Numbered from the stretch's first letter, positions 18,027 to 27,477 are shown. The stretch is 64,000 bases of DNA from Oleiphilus messinensis (GCF_002162375.1 NZ_CP021425.1:2539501-2603500), one strand, 5' to 3'. The notes: generated by a model not told the origin, from the letters alone. Numbers and translations: made by a program.

Positions 18027-18058
18027 GATTTATGTTATCTGGTTCGAGTATTCTAATC

Positions 18059-18544
18059 ATGACTATGAATCTCCCTGGTCAGAACAATTCAGCGGAAAAT
18101 CCGTTGGCATTGGACAATCAATTGTGTTTTGCCCTCTACTCAGCTCAGCGTGCAATGACCGCGTTGTATCGTCCATTTCTGGCTAAATTGGGTATAACCT
18201 ATCCACAGTATTTGGTGATGTTAGTCTTATGGGAGCATCACTTTTCGCCACATGATTCAGCACTTTCTGTGAAAGCAATGGGCGAAAGACTGTATCTCGA
18301 TAGCGGTACCTTAACACCTTTGCTGAAGCGTCTGGAATCATTGCAATTACTGGGGCGCCAGCGTGATTCAGGTGACGAGCGAGTGGTGAATCTAGTGCTC
18401 ACAGAGCGTGGCCTGAAACTTCGTGAAGAGGCCCGGGAGATTCCTCAACAAATGATGTGCCTCACTGGCGCAACCCCGGAAAGCGTTACTGCAATCCGTG
18501 GATTGATACAGATGTTAAATCAGCAATTACGCTCAACAGCTTGA
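18059..18544 (+). CDS. ohrR: MarR-family organic hydroperoxide regulator OhrR
   Basis: The opening LDNQLCFALYSAQRAMTALY carries the conserved redox-sensing cysteine of OhrR (residue 23 when counted from ATG 18059). YPQYLVMLVLWEH, the winged-helix region LYLDSGTLTPLLKRLE and RDSGDERVVNLVLTERG are family hallmarks. Oxidation of that cysteine by organic hydroperoxides releases OhrR from DNA. Usual partner ohr is absent here; a glutathione peroxidase takes its place upstream. Start choices are ATG 18032, 18059 or 18065. Confidence 0.88.
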   Translation: MTMNLPGQNNSAENPLALDNQLCFALYSAQRAMTALYRPFLAKLGITYPQYLVMLVLWEHHFSPHDSALSVKAMGERLYLDSGTLTPLLKRLESLQLLGRQRDSGDERVVNLVLTERGLKLREEAREIPQQMMCLTGATPESVTAIRGLIQMLNQQLRSTA

Positions 18545-18600
18545 GTGAATATATCAATTTTTATACACAGTACAATTTTTTTCCCGGTATTAAGGTTATA

Positions 18601-20805
18601 ATGCCCCCTCGTACTAGCAGGAGCGTTGGTAATGAGATGGGGATCTTTCTGAAATTTCGAGAAGTCGTAAATTGGGGCGTACCGGAGAGCGCTGACAACA
18701 ATTTACAGGAATTGATTCGCCTGTGTAATGTCTGTGCTCTGATTGTCAGCTTGGGGGTTATACCCTTTGTTTTGTATTATGCCTTTCACCAGCTTTGGTT
18801 TGTCTTTTCAACGATAAGTCTCGTATCGGTTGTTAATGCCGGAATACCGTTTGTAAACCGCCGTCGCCAATACACACTTGCTCGCGTCATATTTTTTGCG
18901 GTGAATTTTTCCGTGGGGTTTATTAATTCTACTGTTCTGGGGCAGGCCAGTTTAATATTCCTTTATATGATTGTAGGACTACCTGCATCGGTTGCGTTAT
19001 TCCGACCCCAGGAATCGACGTTACTATACTGTGCTCTGGGATTTGTTACGAGCTTACTGCTCCTGGATTTGGTGTTTGATGTTGTGCCGTTGTTTGAATA
19101 CCAGCTTTCCGAGACAATTATTTTCGAATTGAGTGTGCTCTCTTCTGTAGGATCTGTAGCTTGCTTGCTGGTATTTGTTGTCTTTTTCAGAAAAGAGGGT
19201 GCGATATCTCGTCGTTATTTCGAACAAATCGTCATTAACTCCCAAATTATAAACAGTAGTCTCGATGCAGTACTGTTTTGTGATCTCCAAGGGCGAATCA
19301 ATTTTGTGAATGTTGCGGCAGAAAAACTTTATGGCTTCAGTAGCGTAGAGTTAAATGACAAAACATTATCCTGTTTGATGAGTTGGCCAATGTCCAAGTT
19401 TTCCAGGTTGCCCGGTGTCGAGTCGGTAGATAGCTGGACTGGTGAGGAGCTGCAGATGCGACGTGATGGGAGTACTTTTGTCGCGCAGGTCAGCGTTTTC
19501 GTTGTGAAGGATCAAGTTGGTGCACCCGTCGGTATGGCCGTTACGAGCAGGGATATTACCGACAAAAAACAGATAGAAGCCGATTTGATTGAGGCCAAGA
19601 ATGAGGCTGAAAAAGCCGCATCGGCCAAGGCGCAGTTTCTCGCGACGATGAGCCATGAAATTCGAACACCGTTAAATGGTGTAATCGGAATATCTCACCA
19701 CCTTCTTGAGGATCACCCGAAACCCGAACATATTGAAAGCCTGAATGTATTAAATTATGCCGCAGAGAATTTGCTCTCCCTTATCAATGATGTACTTGAT
19801 TTCAGTAAGATGGATGCTGGTCGCTTGACGATTGAGAAAACGCCTTCTGAGCTTGGTGCATTGTTGGAAAAAATTAAAGGTATAGTCAGTTATCAGGCAC
19901 AGGAGAAAGGGGTCGCTTTTGAGCTCGAGTTGGATTGTGGGTTGCGCGGGCAGGTATTTAATTTTGATGCGAATCGTCTCACACAGATACTATTGAATTT
20001 GATAGGCAATGCCTTGAAATTCACTGATCAGGGGATGGTTAGTTTAGGCTGTAGAATCCTGGGTTCGAGCGCTCGTGGCGGTGCCCGTCTGCAATTCGAA
20101 GTCAGAGACACGGGAATTGGAATAGCTCAAGAAAAGCAGGAGCTGATTTTTGATTTGTTCTCTCAGGCGGACAATCGAGTCTCACGAACCTACGGGGGAA
20201 CGGGGTTGGGGTTAGCAATTGTCAGACGATTGCTACACGCTATGGGATCCGACGTAACGGTTACAAGTCAGGAGGGCTTCGGATCTAGTTTTGGTTTTGT
20301 TTTGGAGTTTGAGTCAGCGCAATTACCACCTCAGGAGAATGCGGATTGTTCTCCCTCAACGCCTGCAATTGTTGAGAACACAGATAATATTCGTTATATG
20401 AAGCAACCCAGCCTGGCGGGTATCCGTGTTCTTGTTGCTGAAGATAACCCGGTGAATGTTATGGTTGTCAGTAAACTGTTAAATAACTGGGGTGTGAAGC
20501 CGGATATTGCTAACAATGGTAAACAGGCGATTAGCCTTGTCAGAAAGAATAGATACGATATTATCTTGATGGACTTGCATATGCCTATCCTGGATGGTTT
20601 TACGGCCGTTGAGATGATTCGCCATTGGCATGCTTGCCATGAATTACCCATAATCGCACTGAGCGCAAGTGTAACTGAAGAGTTTCAGTCTCGAGCGAAA
20701 GATGTCGGTATGAATGACTATATCACCAAGCCGTTTAATCCAGAGGTGTTGAAGCTTAAGATGGTTAAACACCTGCAGCTTCCTCCATCAAGTGCGGTTG
20801 GCTGA
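18601..20805 (+). CDS. Hybrid sensor histidine kinase (TM-PAS-HisKA-HATPase-REC)
   Basis: From ATG 18601, which follows an AAGG site, the protein is 734 residues. An N-terminal membrane region of about six helices (about 35-200) is followed by a PAS domain (about 210-330, SLDAVLFCDLQGRINFVN). HisKA follows with H352 (FLATMSHEIRTP), then HATPase_c (RDTGIGIAQEKQE, GGTGLGLAIV) and a C-terminal receiver with D658 (LMDLHMPILDG). Output must pass through an HPt protein elsewhere. The open frame extends back into ohrR (to 18457), but that segment reads as the shadow of ohrR. ATG 18637 is an alternative. Confidence 0.9.
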   Translation: MPPRTSRSVGNEMGIFLKFREVVNWGVPESADNNLQELIRLCNVCALIVSLGVIPFVLYYAFHQLWFVFSTISLVSVVNAGIPFVNRRRQYTLARVIFFAVNFSVGFINSTVLGQASLIFLYMIVGLPASVALFRPQESTLLYCALGFVTSLLLLDLVFDVVPLFEYQLSETIIFELSVLSSVGSVACLLVFVVFFRKEGAISRRYFEQIVINSQIINSSLDAVLFCDLQGRINFVNVAAEKLYGFSSVELNDKTLSCLMSWPMSKFSRLPGVESVDSWTGEELQMRRDGSTFVAQVSVFVVKDQVGAPVGMAVTSRDITDKKQIEADLIEAKNEAEKAASAKAQFLATMSHEIRTPLNGVIGISHHLLEDHPKPEHIESLNVLNYAAENLLSLINDVLDFSKMDAGRLTIEKTPSELGALLEKIKGIVSYQAQEKGVAFELELDCGLRGQVFNFDANRLTQILLNLIGNALKFTDQGMVSLGCRILGSSARGGARLQFEVRDTGIGIAQEKQELIFDLFSQADNRVSRTYGGTGLGLAIVRRLLHAMGSDVTVTSQEGFGSSFGFVLEFESAQLPPQENADCSPSTPAIVENTDNIRYMKQPSLAGIRVLVAEDNPVNVMVVSKLLNNWGVKPDIANNGKQAISLVRKNRYDIILMDLHMPILDGFTAVEMIRHWHACHELPIIALSASVTEEFQSRAKDVGMNDYITKPFNPEVLKLKMVKHLQLPPSSAVG

Positions 20806-21027
20806 AACGATCTTTCGGATTGAAAAAGATAAAGTTTTTCACAAAATCACATAAAACACCTGAATGAAAAGGTCAAAACGCTATACACCGCTCAGGAAGT
20901 GCTATTATTGGATCAACTACACGATTTTTCGCAGCCAGTCGAAACTGTCGGGCGAACTCTGAATGACCTGTTTTTTACCTGTGCCGCTAAATAAATCATT
21001 CCTTAATAACGTAGAGAACTGTTCCAC

Positions 21028-21432
21028 ATGCAACAACAGCAAGATAGACGCCGTCGTCAGCGGTTACCTTGGGTTAATTTGAGTGCAAAAGTAAAAATCA
21101 AAAAGACCATGTTTTCCAGTATCTGGATGGAGGTAAAACCATTTGATTTCAATCAACTGGGTATGGGAATGACCACTACAGGCCAGTTTGAAATTGGTGA
21201 CACGCTAGCCATGACGCTCGTGCTTAATCTGGATGTAGGGGAAATGGTTGTTGAGGATTTGCCAGCAATTGTGCGCCGTAAAGAACAAAAGGCAGGTTTG
21301 ATTCATTACGGGGTGGAATTTGATCAAAGTGCAAGATTTTTCAAGAAGGCAGAAAACGTTAACAATCTCGACAAACTTGAACAGATGCTGTCCCGCCACT
21401 CAAAAATAGTTGATCGAATTAAAGATCGTTGA
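21028..21432 (+). CDS. PilZ domain protein
   Basis: A single-domain 134-residue protein. The N-terminal basic motif RRRRQR supplies the PilZ RxxxR arginines. A less typical second motif FNQLGMGM and the closing strand HYGVEFD complete the fold, followed by a C-terminal helix. It probably binds c-di-GMP, though the D/NxSxxG motif is altered. It is clearly paralogous to the minus-strand gene at 26844-27266: the core strands LVLNLDVGEMVVEDLPAIV and LLLDVNDIVIEELIGRVV align without gaps. Confidence 0.75.
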   Translation: MQQQQDRRRRQRLPWVNLSAKVKIKKTMFSSIWMEVKPFDFNQLGMGMTTTGQFEIGDTLAMTLVLNLDVGEMVVEDLPAIVRRKEQKAGLIHYGVEFDQSARFFKKAENVNNLDKLEQMLSRHSKIVDRIKDR

Positions 21433-21511
21433 TTTAATGCCGTCACGCTTTGTGTGGGCAACCAGCCTGCCACAAGTTCGAACCTGAATTAACTATGGGT
21501 GACTGTACGGT

Positions 21512-21976
21512 TTGTTAGTAAAGAAGATTGCCCCTGCGGTTTTGCTTGCTGTTTTTCTCATTGCTTTAGTTGTGCTGGGGCAATCTAAACTCGGATTGAT
21601 TGAGCCCGCATCTCAAGAAATAATTCATGAATGTGTGCTGAATAGTGATGGTTGCCCGATTATCTTGAAAGGCAATACCATAGCTTCAGCTCGAGTTATG
21701 GAACCAGATACTGCGGGAAACATTCGGGTTACTGTCGAATTTACGAAAGGGCAGAGCGTCAAACCCATTTCCCTGCAATTGGAAGGCCGCGATATGTTCA
21801 TGGGGGTCTCTCAGTATGAGTTATATCCAGAATCTGGCAGCATGGTAGCCGAGTTCCCATTACCTTTCTGTACGATTGACAATGATATGATTTGGTTATT
21901 TAAGTTCGCAATAAAAGGGGTAGATCCCCGTTTGGTTTTCGCCTATCCCGCCCAGCCGTCTTCAACGTCCAAATAA
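21512..21976 (+). CDS. Hypothetical membrane-anchored or exported protein, 154 aa
   Basis: Starts at a TTG (21512), with a stop just upstream in frame, so the N-terminus is fixed within a few residues. An N-terminal hydrophobic segment (KKIAPAVLLAVFLIALVVLG) is followed by a beta-rich periplasmic domain with three cysteines, in HECVLNSDGCPI and LPFCTID. No family recognised. It lies 79 bp after the PilZ gene on the same strand and may be in the same transcript. Confidence 0.65.
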   Translation: MLVKKIAPAVLLAVFLIALVVLGQSKLGLIEPASQEIIHECVLNSDGCPIILKGNTIASARVMEPDTAGNIRVTVEFTKGQSVKPISLQLEGRDMFMGVSQYELYPESGSMVAEFPLPFCTIDNDMIWLFKFAIKGVDPRLVFAYPAQPSSTSK

Positions 21977-22195
21977 GCTTTTAACATCTAAATTAAGTCC
22001 ACACTACGTCGTGTATCACAACCTTGACGGTATACTCTTGAATCTTAATTTAACATGATGTTACATTTCTGAGTTGTGTTCTAAACAGGGTAGCCTGTTT
22101 CGGCACTTTCTGATGTTTTGGAAAATAATAAATATTCAAATTAGACGGGGTGATAACCCGGTTTAGTGGACATTTGATCTAGACATTGAGGGCTA

Positions 22196-22498
22196 ATGAT
22201 GGATTATGGAGATAGCTTGCGAACGGTATTGATTCGCAAAATCAATAAAGCTGAACGAGACCTTTACCAATTGAAACTGGATTATTGCCGGTTTGTGTTT
22301 GGATTGTCACACCGATCCAGGGTGACAGCTGATCAGAGTTGTTATCAAATTAAGTCAGTTGATCTGGATTCGATGACGCGCACCGAAAGTGGTGATTGGT
22401 GTAAACCCAATGTCGCGGGTATATTGTTGAATAGTGAGCTTCAGCCGTTGGGAGGGGAGGTTATTCAGCTCGGGAATAGCTGGGAATCGATGCGTTAG
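22196..22498 (+). CDS. Hypothetical protein, 100 aa
   Basis: Small protein of unknown function. A helical N-terminal half (TVLIRKINKAERDLYQLKLD) precedes a Cys-containing second half (SCYQIKSVDLDS, GDWCKPNV). GAGGG at 22188-22192 is a good ribosome site serving ATG 22196 or 22199. No signal peptide or recognised domain. It is followed by a clear hairpin and a convergent gene. Confidence 0.6.
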   Translation: MMDYGDSLRTVLIRKINKAERDLYQLKLDYCRFVFGLSHRSRVTADQSCYQIKSVDLDSMTRTESGDWCKPNVAGILLNSELQPLGGEVIQLGNSWESMR

Positions 22499-22524
22499 TT
22501 TTATGAATTGCGCTAGTAAAGTTT

Positions 22525-22554
22525 GAAGGTGTAGATTTTTGTTTTTACACCTTC
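22525..22554. terminator. Bidirectional hairpin between convergent hypothetical genes
   Basis: GAAGGTGTA (22525-22533) pairs exactly with TACACCTTC (22546-22554) around a T-rich 12-base loop. T-rich sequence follows on the plus strand (GTATTTT). It lies between two convergent genes ending at 22498 and 22588. Confidence 0.65.
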
Positions 22555-22587
22555 GTATTTTAGCATCAGAGGCGGTTAATCTTCCGC

Positions 22588-23220
22588 TCAGGCCACCAAG
22601 CCCCATTCATCGATGGCGTGGTAGAGTGACAGATCTCCCGGGACTGATTTTTTGGCAAGCCATGTTTCTGCTGCATGCTTACCTAAATCGTAGAGATCAT
22701 CCTGGAATGCCTCATCATGATCTGCATTTATTGCTTTGCCGATAAACGTTTGTGATTCTTCATAACTGAAATCGAGGTTGCGTGTGAGCAGGAACGTTAA
22801 TATATCTTCGAGGTCAATTTTCTGGCAGTCGTATCGTTTGCTGATTATGGTGGCAGCACCAAAAAAGTAAAATCCAACAGCATTAATCAGCCAGGCTTTC
22901 TTGGGGCTGTTGTTGATATCTACGCCACGTTGCTTTAGTTCCAGCATTTGCAGACCTGCAAAAATCTGTGCTTTCGCAAAACTGTCGATTCGTTTACCCG
23001 GAGCGGTGGTTTCAAACTCGTTCCGTTTAGCACCGAAAAGGGGGTTGTCCGTACGGCTCTTTTCCATCTTGAGCACATTCCGGAAACTGTAGAGTTCTCC
23101 CAGAGGTGCATCATCTGATGCAAACTCACCACCCTTCGCCAGCAAGTAGACTTTGTAAAGCAGCAGTCCCAATAACGTGCACGTTATTAATTGTGCCAGA
23201 ACAACCAATAAGGAAATCAT
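22588..23220 (-). CDS. Hypothetical single-pass membrane protein, 210 aa
   Basis: One N-terminal hydrophobic segment (about 3-26) followed by a soluble, mainly helical domain with a second mildly hydrophobic stretch (AWLINAVGFYFFGAATII). The C-terminal part is acidic. No recognised family. It is monocistronic, converging with the preceding gene, and nothing in the neighbourhood indicates a role. Confidence 0.65.
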   Translation of the reverse strand: MISLLVVLAQLITCTLLGLLLYKVYLLAKGGEFASDDAPLGELYSFRNVLKMEKSRTDNPLFGAKRNEFETTAPGKRIDSFAKAQIFAGLQMLELKQRGVDINNSPKKAWLINAVGFYFFGAATIISKRYDCQKIDLEDILTFLLTRNLDFSYEESQTFIGKAINADHDEAFQDDLYDLGKHAAETWLAKKSVPGDLSLYHAIDEWGLVA

Positions 23221-23515
23221 TTCTATTTACCCGTACAACTCAGTTCGTGTAATCGCATTATACGGAATGTAACGCTAAGTAACAGGAATTGGTTTTACAT
23301 CTGTAAGTAAACAGATCACAAATTTCGATAAATGTACCATTTTGGGAGTCATTTGCTGATCTTTCTGTTTGCTTTCATGCTCAGTAGAGGCTGATTTGTT
23401 ATTCTTCAGGTTGATGGGTTAAAGCTGATTGGCTATTCCTGAATAGGGCCTTATTAAAAGGGGCGGGATAGAAGCTATCGAATGTTAGTTTTCCGGGAGA
23501 TGAAACTGCAAAGCC

Positions 23516-25423
23516 TTAAGCTGAAATTCTTTCGATTTTGCAAAAGTAATCATACAGGTCTTCAAACGTAAGCGGCTTGCTGAAATAGTAACCTTGAGCG
23601 TAGTCACATTTGTTGATCACCAGAAAGTCTCGTTGATCAATATTTTCGACGCCTTCAGCGATGACTTTGAGATTCAGTTTGTGTGCTACGGCGATTACTG
23701 CGGAAGTAATTTCCATATCATTGAGATCGTCCGGTATGTCACGGACGAATTCTCGATCCACTTTTAGAATGTCGACTGGTAGCCGCTTGAGATAACTCAG
23801 CGAGGAGTAGCCCGAACCGAAATCGTCAATGGTTATGGTGACCCCTGTCGCTTTAATCCGGTTAAGCTGTGCAATAACAGATTGAATATCATCCATAAGC
23901 ATGCTTTCGGTAACCTCCAGCTCAAGGAATTGGGGCTCCAGTCCGGAGCACTCGAGAACTTCTTTTATCACGGTTTCCAGTTTAGGGTCTTTGAATTGCC
24001 TGGCTGAAAGGTTGACGGCAACTTTCAATGGAAACTGGGTGAGCTGTTGCAACATTTTGATTTCGATGCAGGCTTTTTTGAGAACCCATTCGCCGATAGG
24101 TACGATCAGTCCCGTTTCTTCTGCGACGGCGATAAAATCATCCGGCGAGACTCTGCCACGGGTTGGATGGTGCCAGCGTATCAATGCTTCAACGCTGTTA
24201 ATCTCGCCGCTCTTGATATGTACCTGGGGCTGGAACAAGAGTGTGAATTCGTCGAATTGCAGAGCATGCCGGAGTTCTTGTTCCAGAGTCAGTAATTTGA
24301 TGGCGCGTATATTCAGCTCTTCAGTGAAAAAATAGTATCCGTCGCGGCCTTTTTCTTTAGCCTTGTAGAGTGCCAAATCAGCATTCTTCATCAATGTGTC
24401 AGAGTTGGAGCTATCATCCGGAGCTAGTGTAATTCCGATACTGGTAGAAACAATAACCTCATGCTGGCCGAGTTTGATGGGTTCTTTCAAGGTTTTAAGG
24501 ATGTGCTTTGCGACCGTCGTGGCATCCTGAGCATCATCCACATCGTTCAGAAGAATGGTAAATTCGTCGCCACCCAGACGCGCTACAGTGTCTTGAGACC
24601 GGACACAGGACTTCAGCCGGTCTGCTACGGTCAAGAGCAGCATGTCGCCGGAGTCGTGTCCCAGGGTGTCGTTAATCCGTTTGAATTGGTCAAGATCGAG
24701 AAACAATAACGCAATTTTGTTGCCATGGCGTTTAGCGGATTTAATCGACTGATTTAAGCGGTCGATAAAAAGTCGTCGGTTTGCCAGCCCGGTTAATGAG
24801 TCGAACAATGCCAGTTGTTCCATTTTACGATTGACTTCTTTTAAGTCAGAAATATCAATTCCGGAAAGTACATAGTTGGTGACTTGCTGACAATCATTAC
24901 TGACCGCAGAAATGGTGACGGCTGCCCAAAAACGCTGGTCACCTTTTCCTCTACACAGTACCTCACCTTTCCAGTTTTCGCCAAGGCATGAAGGCTCGAG
25001 TCGCAGGCTATCTTCTGTTTCAGTGGATTCAATCGGGTTGAGAACACTGATTGTATTGCCCCGGATTTCATCTGCTGTCCAACCCGTCATGGCGACAAAC
25101 TTGTCGTTAACATACTCGATTATGCCGCGGCTGTCGGTAATGATAATGCTGGCACCACTGTTTGTAATCGCGCTGGATAGCTTGGTGAGTGTATGTTTGG
25201 CAACTTCCTGTTCGGAAAGGGATTTGTGTAGTTTGGCATTGGCACGGGCGAGGATCAGGCTAATCAGGCCTAGTGCAACCGAGAAACCCACCACCAACGC
25301 AGATATGTCGGTAGTATTGATTTGGTCATTCCGGGCTAACAGGGCAATACTGATGACGAATCCACAGATGGTTGCCAGTGGAACATATAGCAGCGCATTT
25401 TTTGATCCTGGATTCGTTAGCAT
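23516..25423 (-). CDS. Membrane PAS-GGDEF-EAL c-di-GMP enzyme
   Basis: A 635-residue protein with two N-terminal membrane helices (about 12-30 and 42-60), a PAS domain (about 80-200), a GGDEF domain with an intact GGDEF active site near 283-287, and an EAL domain with intact EAL near 411 (NSVEALIRW). DDFGSGYSSLSYLK and AEGVEN, both needed for phosphodiesterase activity, are present. Both synthesis and breakdown of c-di-GMP are therefore possible; which dominates cannot be read from sequence. It sits between the three PilZ-type genes of this window. Confidence 0.93.
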   Translation of the reverse strand: MLTNPGSKNALLYVPLATICGFVISIALLARNDQINTTDISALVVGFSVALGLISLILARANAKLHKSLSEQEVAKHTLTKLSSAITNSGASIIITDSRGIIEYVNDKFVAMTGWTADEIRGNTISVLNPIESTETEDSLRLEPSCLGENWKGEVLCRGKGDQRFWAAVTISAVSNDCQQVTNYVLSGIDISDLKEVNRKMEQLALFDSLTGLANRRLFIDRLNQSIKSAKRHGNKIALLFLDLDQFKRINDTLGHDSGDMLLLTVADRLKSCVRSQDTVARLGGDEFTILLNDVDDAQDATTVAKHILKTLKEPIKLGQHEVIVSTSIGITLAPDDSSNSDTLMKNADLALYKAKEKGRDGYYFFTEELNIRAIKLLTLEQELRHALQFDEFTLLFQPQVHIKSGEINSVEALIRWHHPTRGRVSPDDFIAVAEETGLIVPIGEWVLKKACIEIKMLQQLTQFPLKVAVNLSARQFKDPKLETVIKEVLECSGLEPQFLELEVTESMLMDDIQSVIAQLNRIKATGVTITIDDFGSGYSSLSYLKRLPVDILKVDREFVRDIPDDLNDMEITSAVIAVAHKLNLKVIAEGVENIDQRDFLVINKCDYAQGYYFSKPLTFEDLYDYFCKIERISA

Positions 25424-25764
25424 AGGGTCTCTTGTGTGAGAGTGAAGGTTCTCTTCCTTGATGACAAGTGCGAATTGTCGACCAATTATGACTGTGTGGT
25501 CACAAAGGCAAGGTTAAAAGAATCTTAAATTAAAACAGCGGCGAAATATGTATAGTGAAATCCTGAACTCCGTAACAAAATGTAATTAATGTTTCAGAGT
25601 TTGAATAATTAAGGCGTAGGTTCTCGTAAAGAATGGAGCAAGTCACAGAAAGATAGCTTTCGGAAACATAATGCAAATTGCAAAAAGCATTTTACATTTT
25701 GATTGCGAGTATTTTGTAACGAATGAATACGAATCCCGTTCGGGATTCGAATTCAACTAGCGGG
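25424..25764. other. 341-bp intergenic region with the phasin-like gene's 3' hairpin
   Basis: Contains the upstream region of the PAS-GGDEF-EAL gene's downstream neighbour boundary: an AT-rich stretch with no convincing gene on either strand. Its one clear element is the hairpin at 25730-25749. I saw no promoter that I would defend. Confidence 0.6.
25730..25749 (-). terminator. Hairpin downstream of the phasin-like gene
   Basis: CGAATCCC (25730-25737) pairs with GGGATTCG (25742-25749) around a four-base loop. It begins 16 bp beyond the end of the minus-strand phasin-like gene and is followed on that strand by a T-rich but not pure-T tail. Confidence 0.65.
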
Positions 25765-26640
25765 TTAGCCGAGGAGTGTTTTGGCTTCATCAGACCATTT
25801 GTCGCTGCCTTTGATCTTGGTGAAAGCCTCCAGTGCCTTCGAGTCTTCTGTGCTTGGGGCTGCAATTTGTTTCAACGTTGTAATTCCAGCTGCATTCATT
25901 TGTTTTGCTGTTGCGGGTCCGACACCTGTCAGCTTGGTAAGATCCGTATCTTTCACAGCTTTTTGGGTGGTACGTTTTGCCGCAGGCTTTTTAGTGCTGG
26001 TGGATGCAGTTTTTGTTGCCGCTGGTTTAGGTGTCGTTGCTTTTGCTGTTGTGCTTTTGGTAGCGGCAGGTTTGTTTGTAGCGGCTTTCGGTTTGCCTGC
26101 TGTACTGGTTGCGGCTTTAGTCGTCGTTGATTTGGCTGCGGTTGCCTTGGCGTTTGCTGCTTTAGGTGTGGCTTTAGCAGGCGCTTTTTTGGTTGCAGTT
26201 TTAGACGTTGCGGCTTTTGTCGATTTAGCTGCTTTTGTAGGGGCTTTGGATGAAGCTTTCGGTGCCGACTTAGTGGCACTTTTGGTCGGTGCTTTACGGG
26301 AGCCGGTCGCTGCTTTCGCTGCACTGGGTTTACTTTCAAGTGCCGGTTGGTTTTCAGTACCTGATTTCACGCCAATCTTGGATAGAATTGATGACTGTAG
26401 TTCATTAAACTCCGCCAATCTTCGATCCAGCTCATCATGGAAGCGCTTGATTTCCCGTTCACGAAGTTTCTCGATATCTTCAATCAATTTCTTGATTGGT
26501 TCCTGAATTTGTGATTGGAGATGATCAAGGTGTGTCGTGGCATCGCTAATCAACTTATCAAATTGTTTAGTTGTTTTTTCAAACTCGCTATTGATTCGCT
26601 TAATGATCTTATCAACGCTAAATTTGTCTTTTTTTGCCAT
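25765..26640 (-). CDS. Phasin-like protein with histone-H1-like Lys/Ala/Pro tail and HhH domain
   Basis: Three visible parts. An N-terminal amphipathic coil (about 5-90) rich in Glu, Lys and Gln resembles phasin-type granule proteins. About 130 residues made almost only of Ala, Lys, Thr, Pro and Ser (AATKSTTAKATTPKPAATK style) resemble histone H1 or AlgP-like DNA-binding tails. A C-terminal helix-hairpin-helix domain follows (LTKLTGVGPATAKQMNAAGI). Start ATG 26640 follows a GGAGAAAG site. Such a protein could bridge PHA granules or another surface to DNA (inference). The repeat-rich tail makes homology searches unreliable. Confidence 0.75.
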   Translation of the reverse strand: MAKKDKFSVDKIIKRINSEFEKTTKQFDKLISDATTHLDHLQSQIQEPIKKLIEDIEKLREREIKRFHDELDRRLAEFNELQSSILSKIGVKSGTENQPALESKPSAAKAATGSRKAPTKSATKSAPKASSKAPTKAAKSTKAATSKTATKKAPAKATPKAANAKATAAKSTTTKAATSTAGKPKAATNKPAATKSTTAKATTPKPAATKTASTSTKKPAAKRTTQKAVKDTDLTKLTGVGPATAKQMNAAGITTLKQIAAPSTEDSKALEAFTKIKGSDKWSDEAKTLLG

Positions 26641-26843
26641 TCGCTCTTTCTCCAATCGGGTTTCGCCATTCGTTATTTGAGATAGTTTTCAAATCGCATG
26701 CCTGGTGTCAGCGCCCCGTACTACCAGAGTAATTGGTAAGGGTAAACACTCCTTAGAATCAGGATACTGATTTGCTCGTCGTCTACATTATTTTAGCAGT
26801 AGATCAGGGGGATTACAGTTCCAAGCGCCTAATTCGCGGTATT

Positions 26844-27266
26844 TTAGAGGTCTTTTTGCGCAACGGAGTTCAATTTGCTATTTAATGCCTGCTTTTTCTT
26901 TACTATCGCTGCGATTTTGTTGATTTTTGAAAGTATCGCGGTATCGGTTGCATGCTTGCCTGACTTGATATCAATGTAATAATGGAAGCAACTGCAGTCT
27001 TTACGTTTTTTGACAACTCGCCCGATCAGCTCTTCAATAACGATATCATTAACATCCAGCAATAATTGAAATGATAGTGGAATAGGCGCCTGAATATCGA
27101 AAATTTCATCTGTTTTAATGACGCAATGGAGGGGGGTGAATTCATAAACCTTCACATCAACCCAGTCACGGGTGAATAAGCCACGTTTAACTTTTATTCG
27201 AGACTTGAGATCGATTATTTCTGACATATTGACTGGGCTTTCTTCCATTACAATGGCATCGTTCAT
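26844..27266 (-). CDS. Degenerate PilZ-like protein, paralog of the 21028 gene
   Basis: A 140-residue protein whose core (RIKVKRGLFTRDWVDVKVYE, then LSFQLLLDVNDIVIEELIG and a late FHYYIDIK strand) aligns with the PilZ protein at 21028-21432. The arginine-rich N-terminal motif is replaced by a neutral sequence (SEIIDLKS), and the second ligand motif is also missing, so c-di-GMP binding is unlikely. PilZ-fold proteins without ligand residues often act through partner proteins. It is divergent from the MBL-fold gene. Confidence 0.6.
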   Translation of the reverse strand: MNDAIVMEESPVNMSEIIDLKSRIKVKRGLFTRDWVDVKVYEFTPLHCVIKTDEIFDIQAPIPLSFQLLLDVNDIVIEELIGRVVKKRKDCSCFHYYIDIKSGKHATDTAILSKINKIAAIVKKKQALNSKLNSVAQKDL

Positions 27267-27477
27267 AAGCTTTTTCGTTTATTCTAGCGTTGTTTGGTAA
27301 AAGTGTCGTCCATTTTCAGTAAATGGTTACCTGAAACTGATTCGTGCATCCCGAAGTGCCTTATGATTATTGTTGATGCTGGATTTTACATAATTTGATG
27401 CGTAGTGTGCCAGTGATGAATGTGGTATAAGTTGTTTTCGTTATCTAATTTCCCGGTTATGCATAAATAAGGACATA

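Noticed and set aside
18457-18600. N-terminal extension of the second hybrid kinase into ohrR
   Set aside because: The segment is out-of-frame ohrR sequence; AAGG before ATG 18601 gives a better start.
25781-26506. A 241-codon open frame on the plus strand, rich in Val/Ala/Leu
   Set aside because: It is antisense to the Lys/Ala-rich phasin-like gene; the repetitive codons of that gene produce an open complement. No ribosome site.
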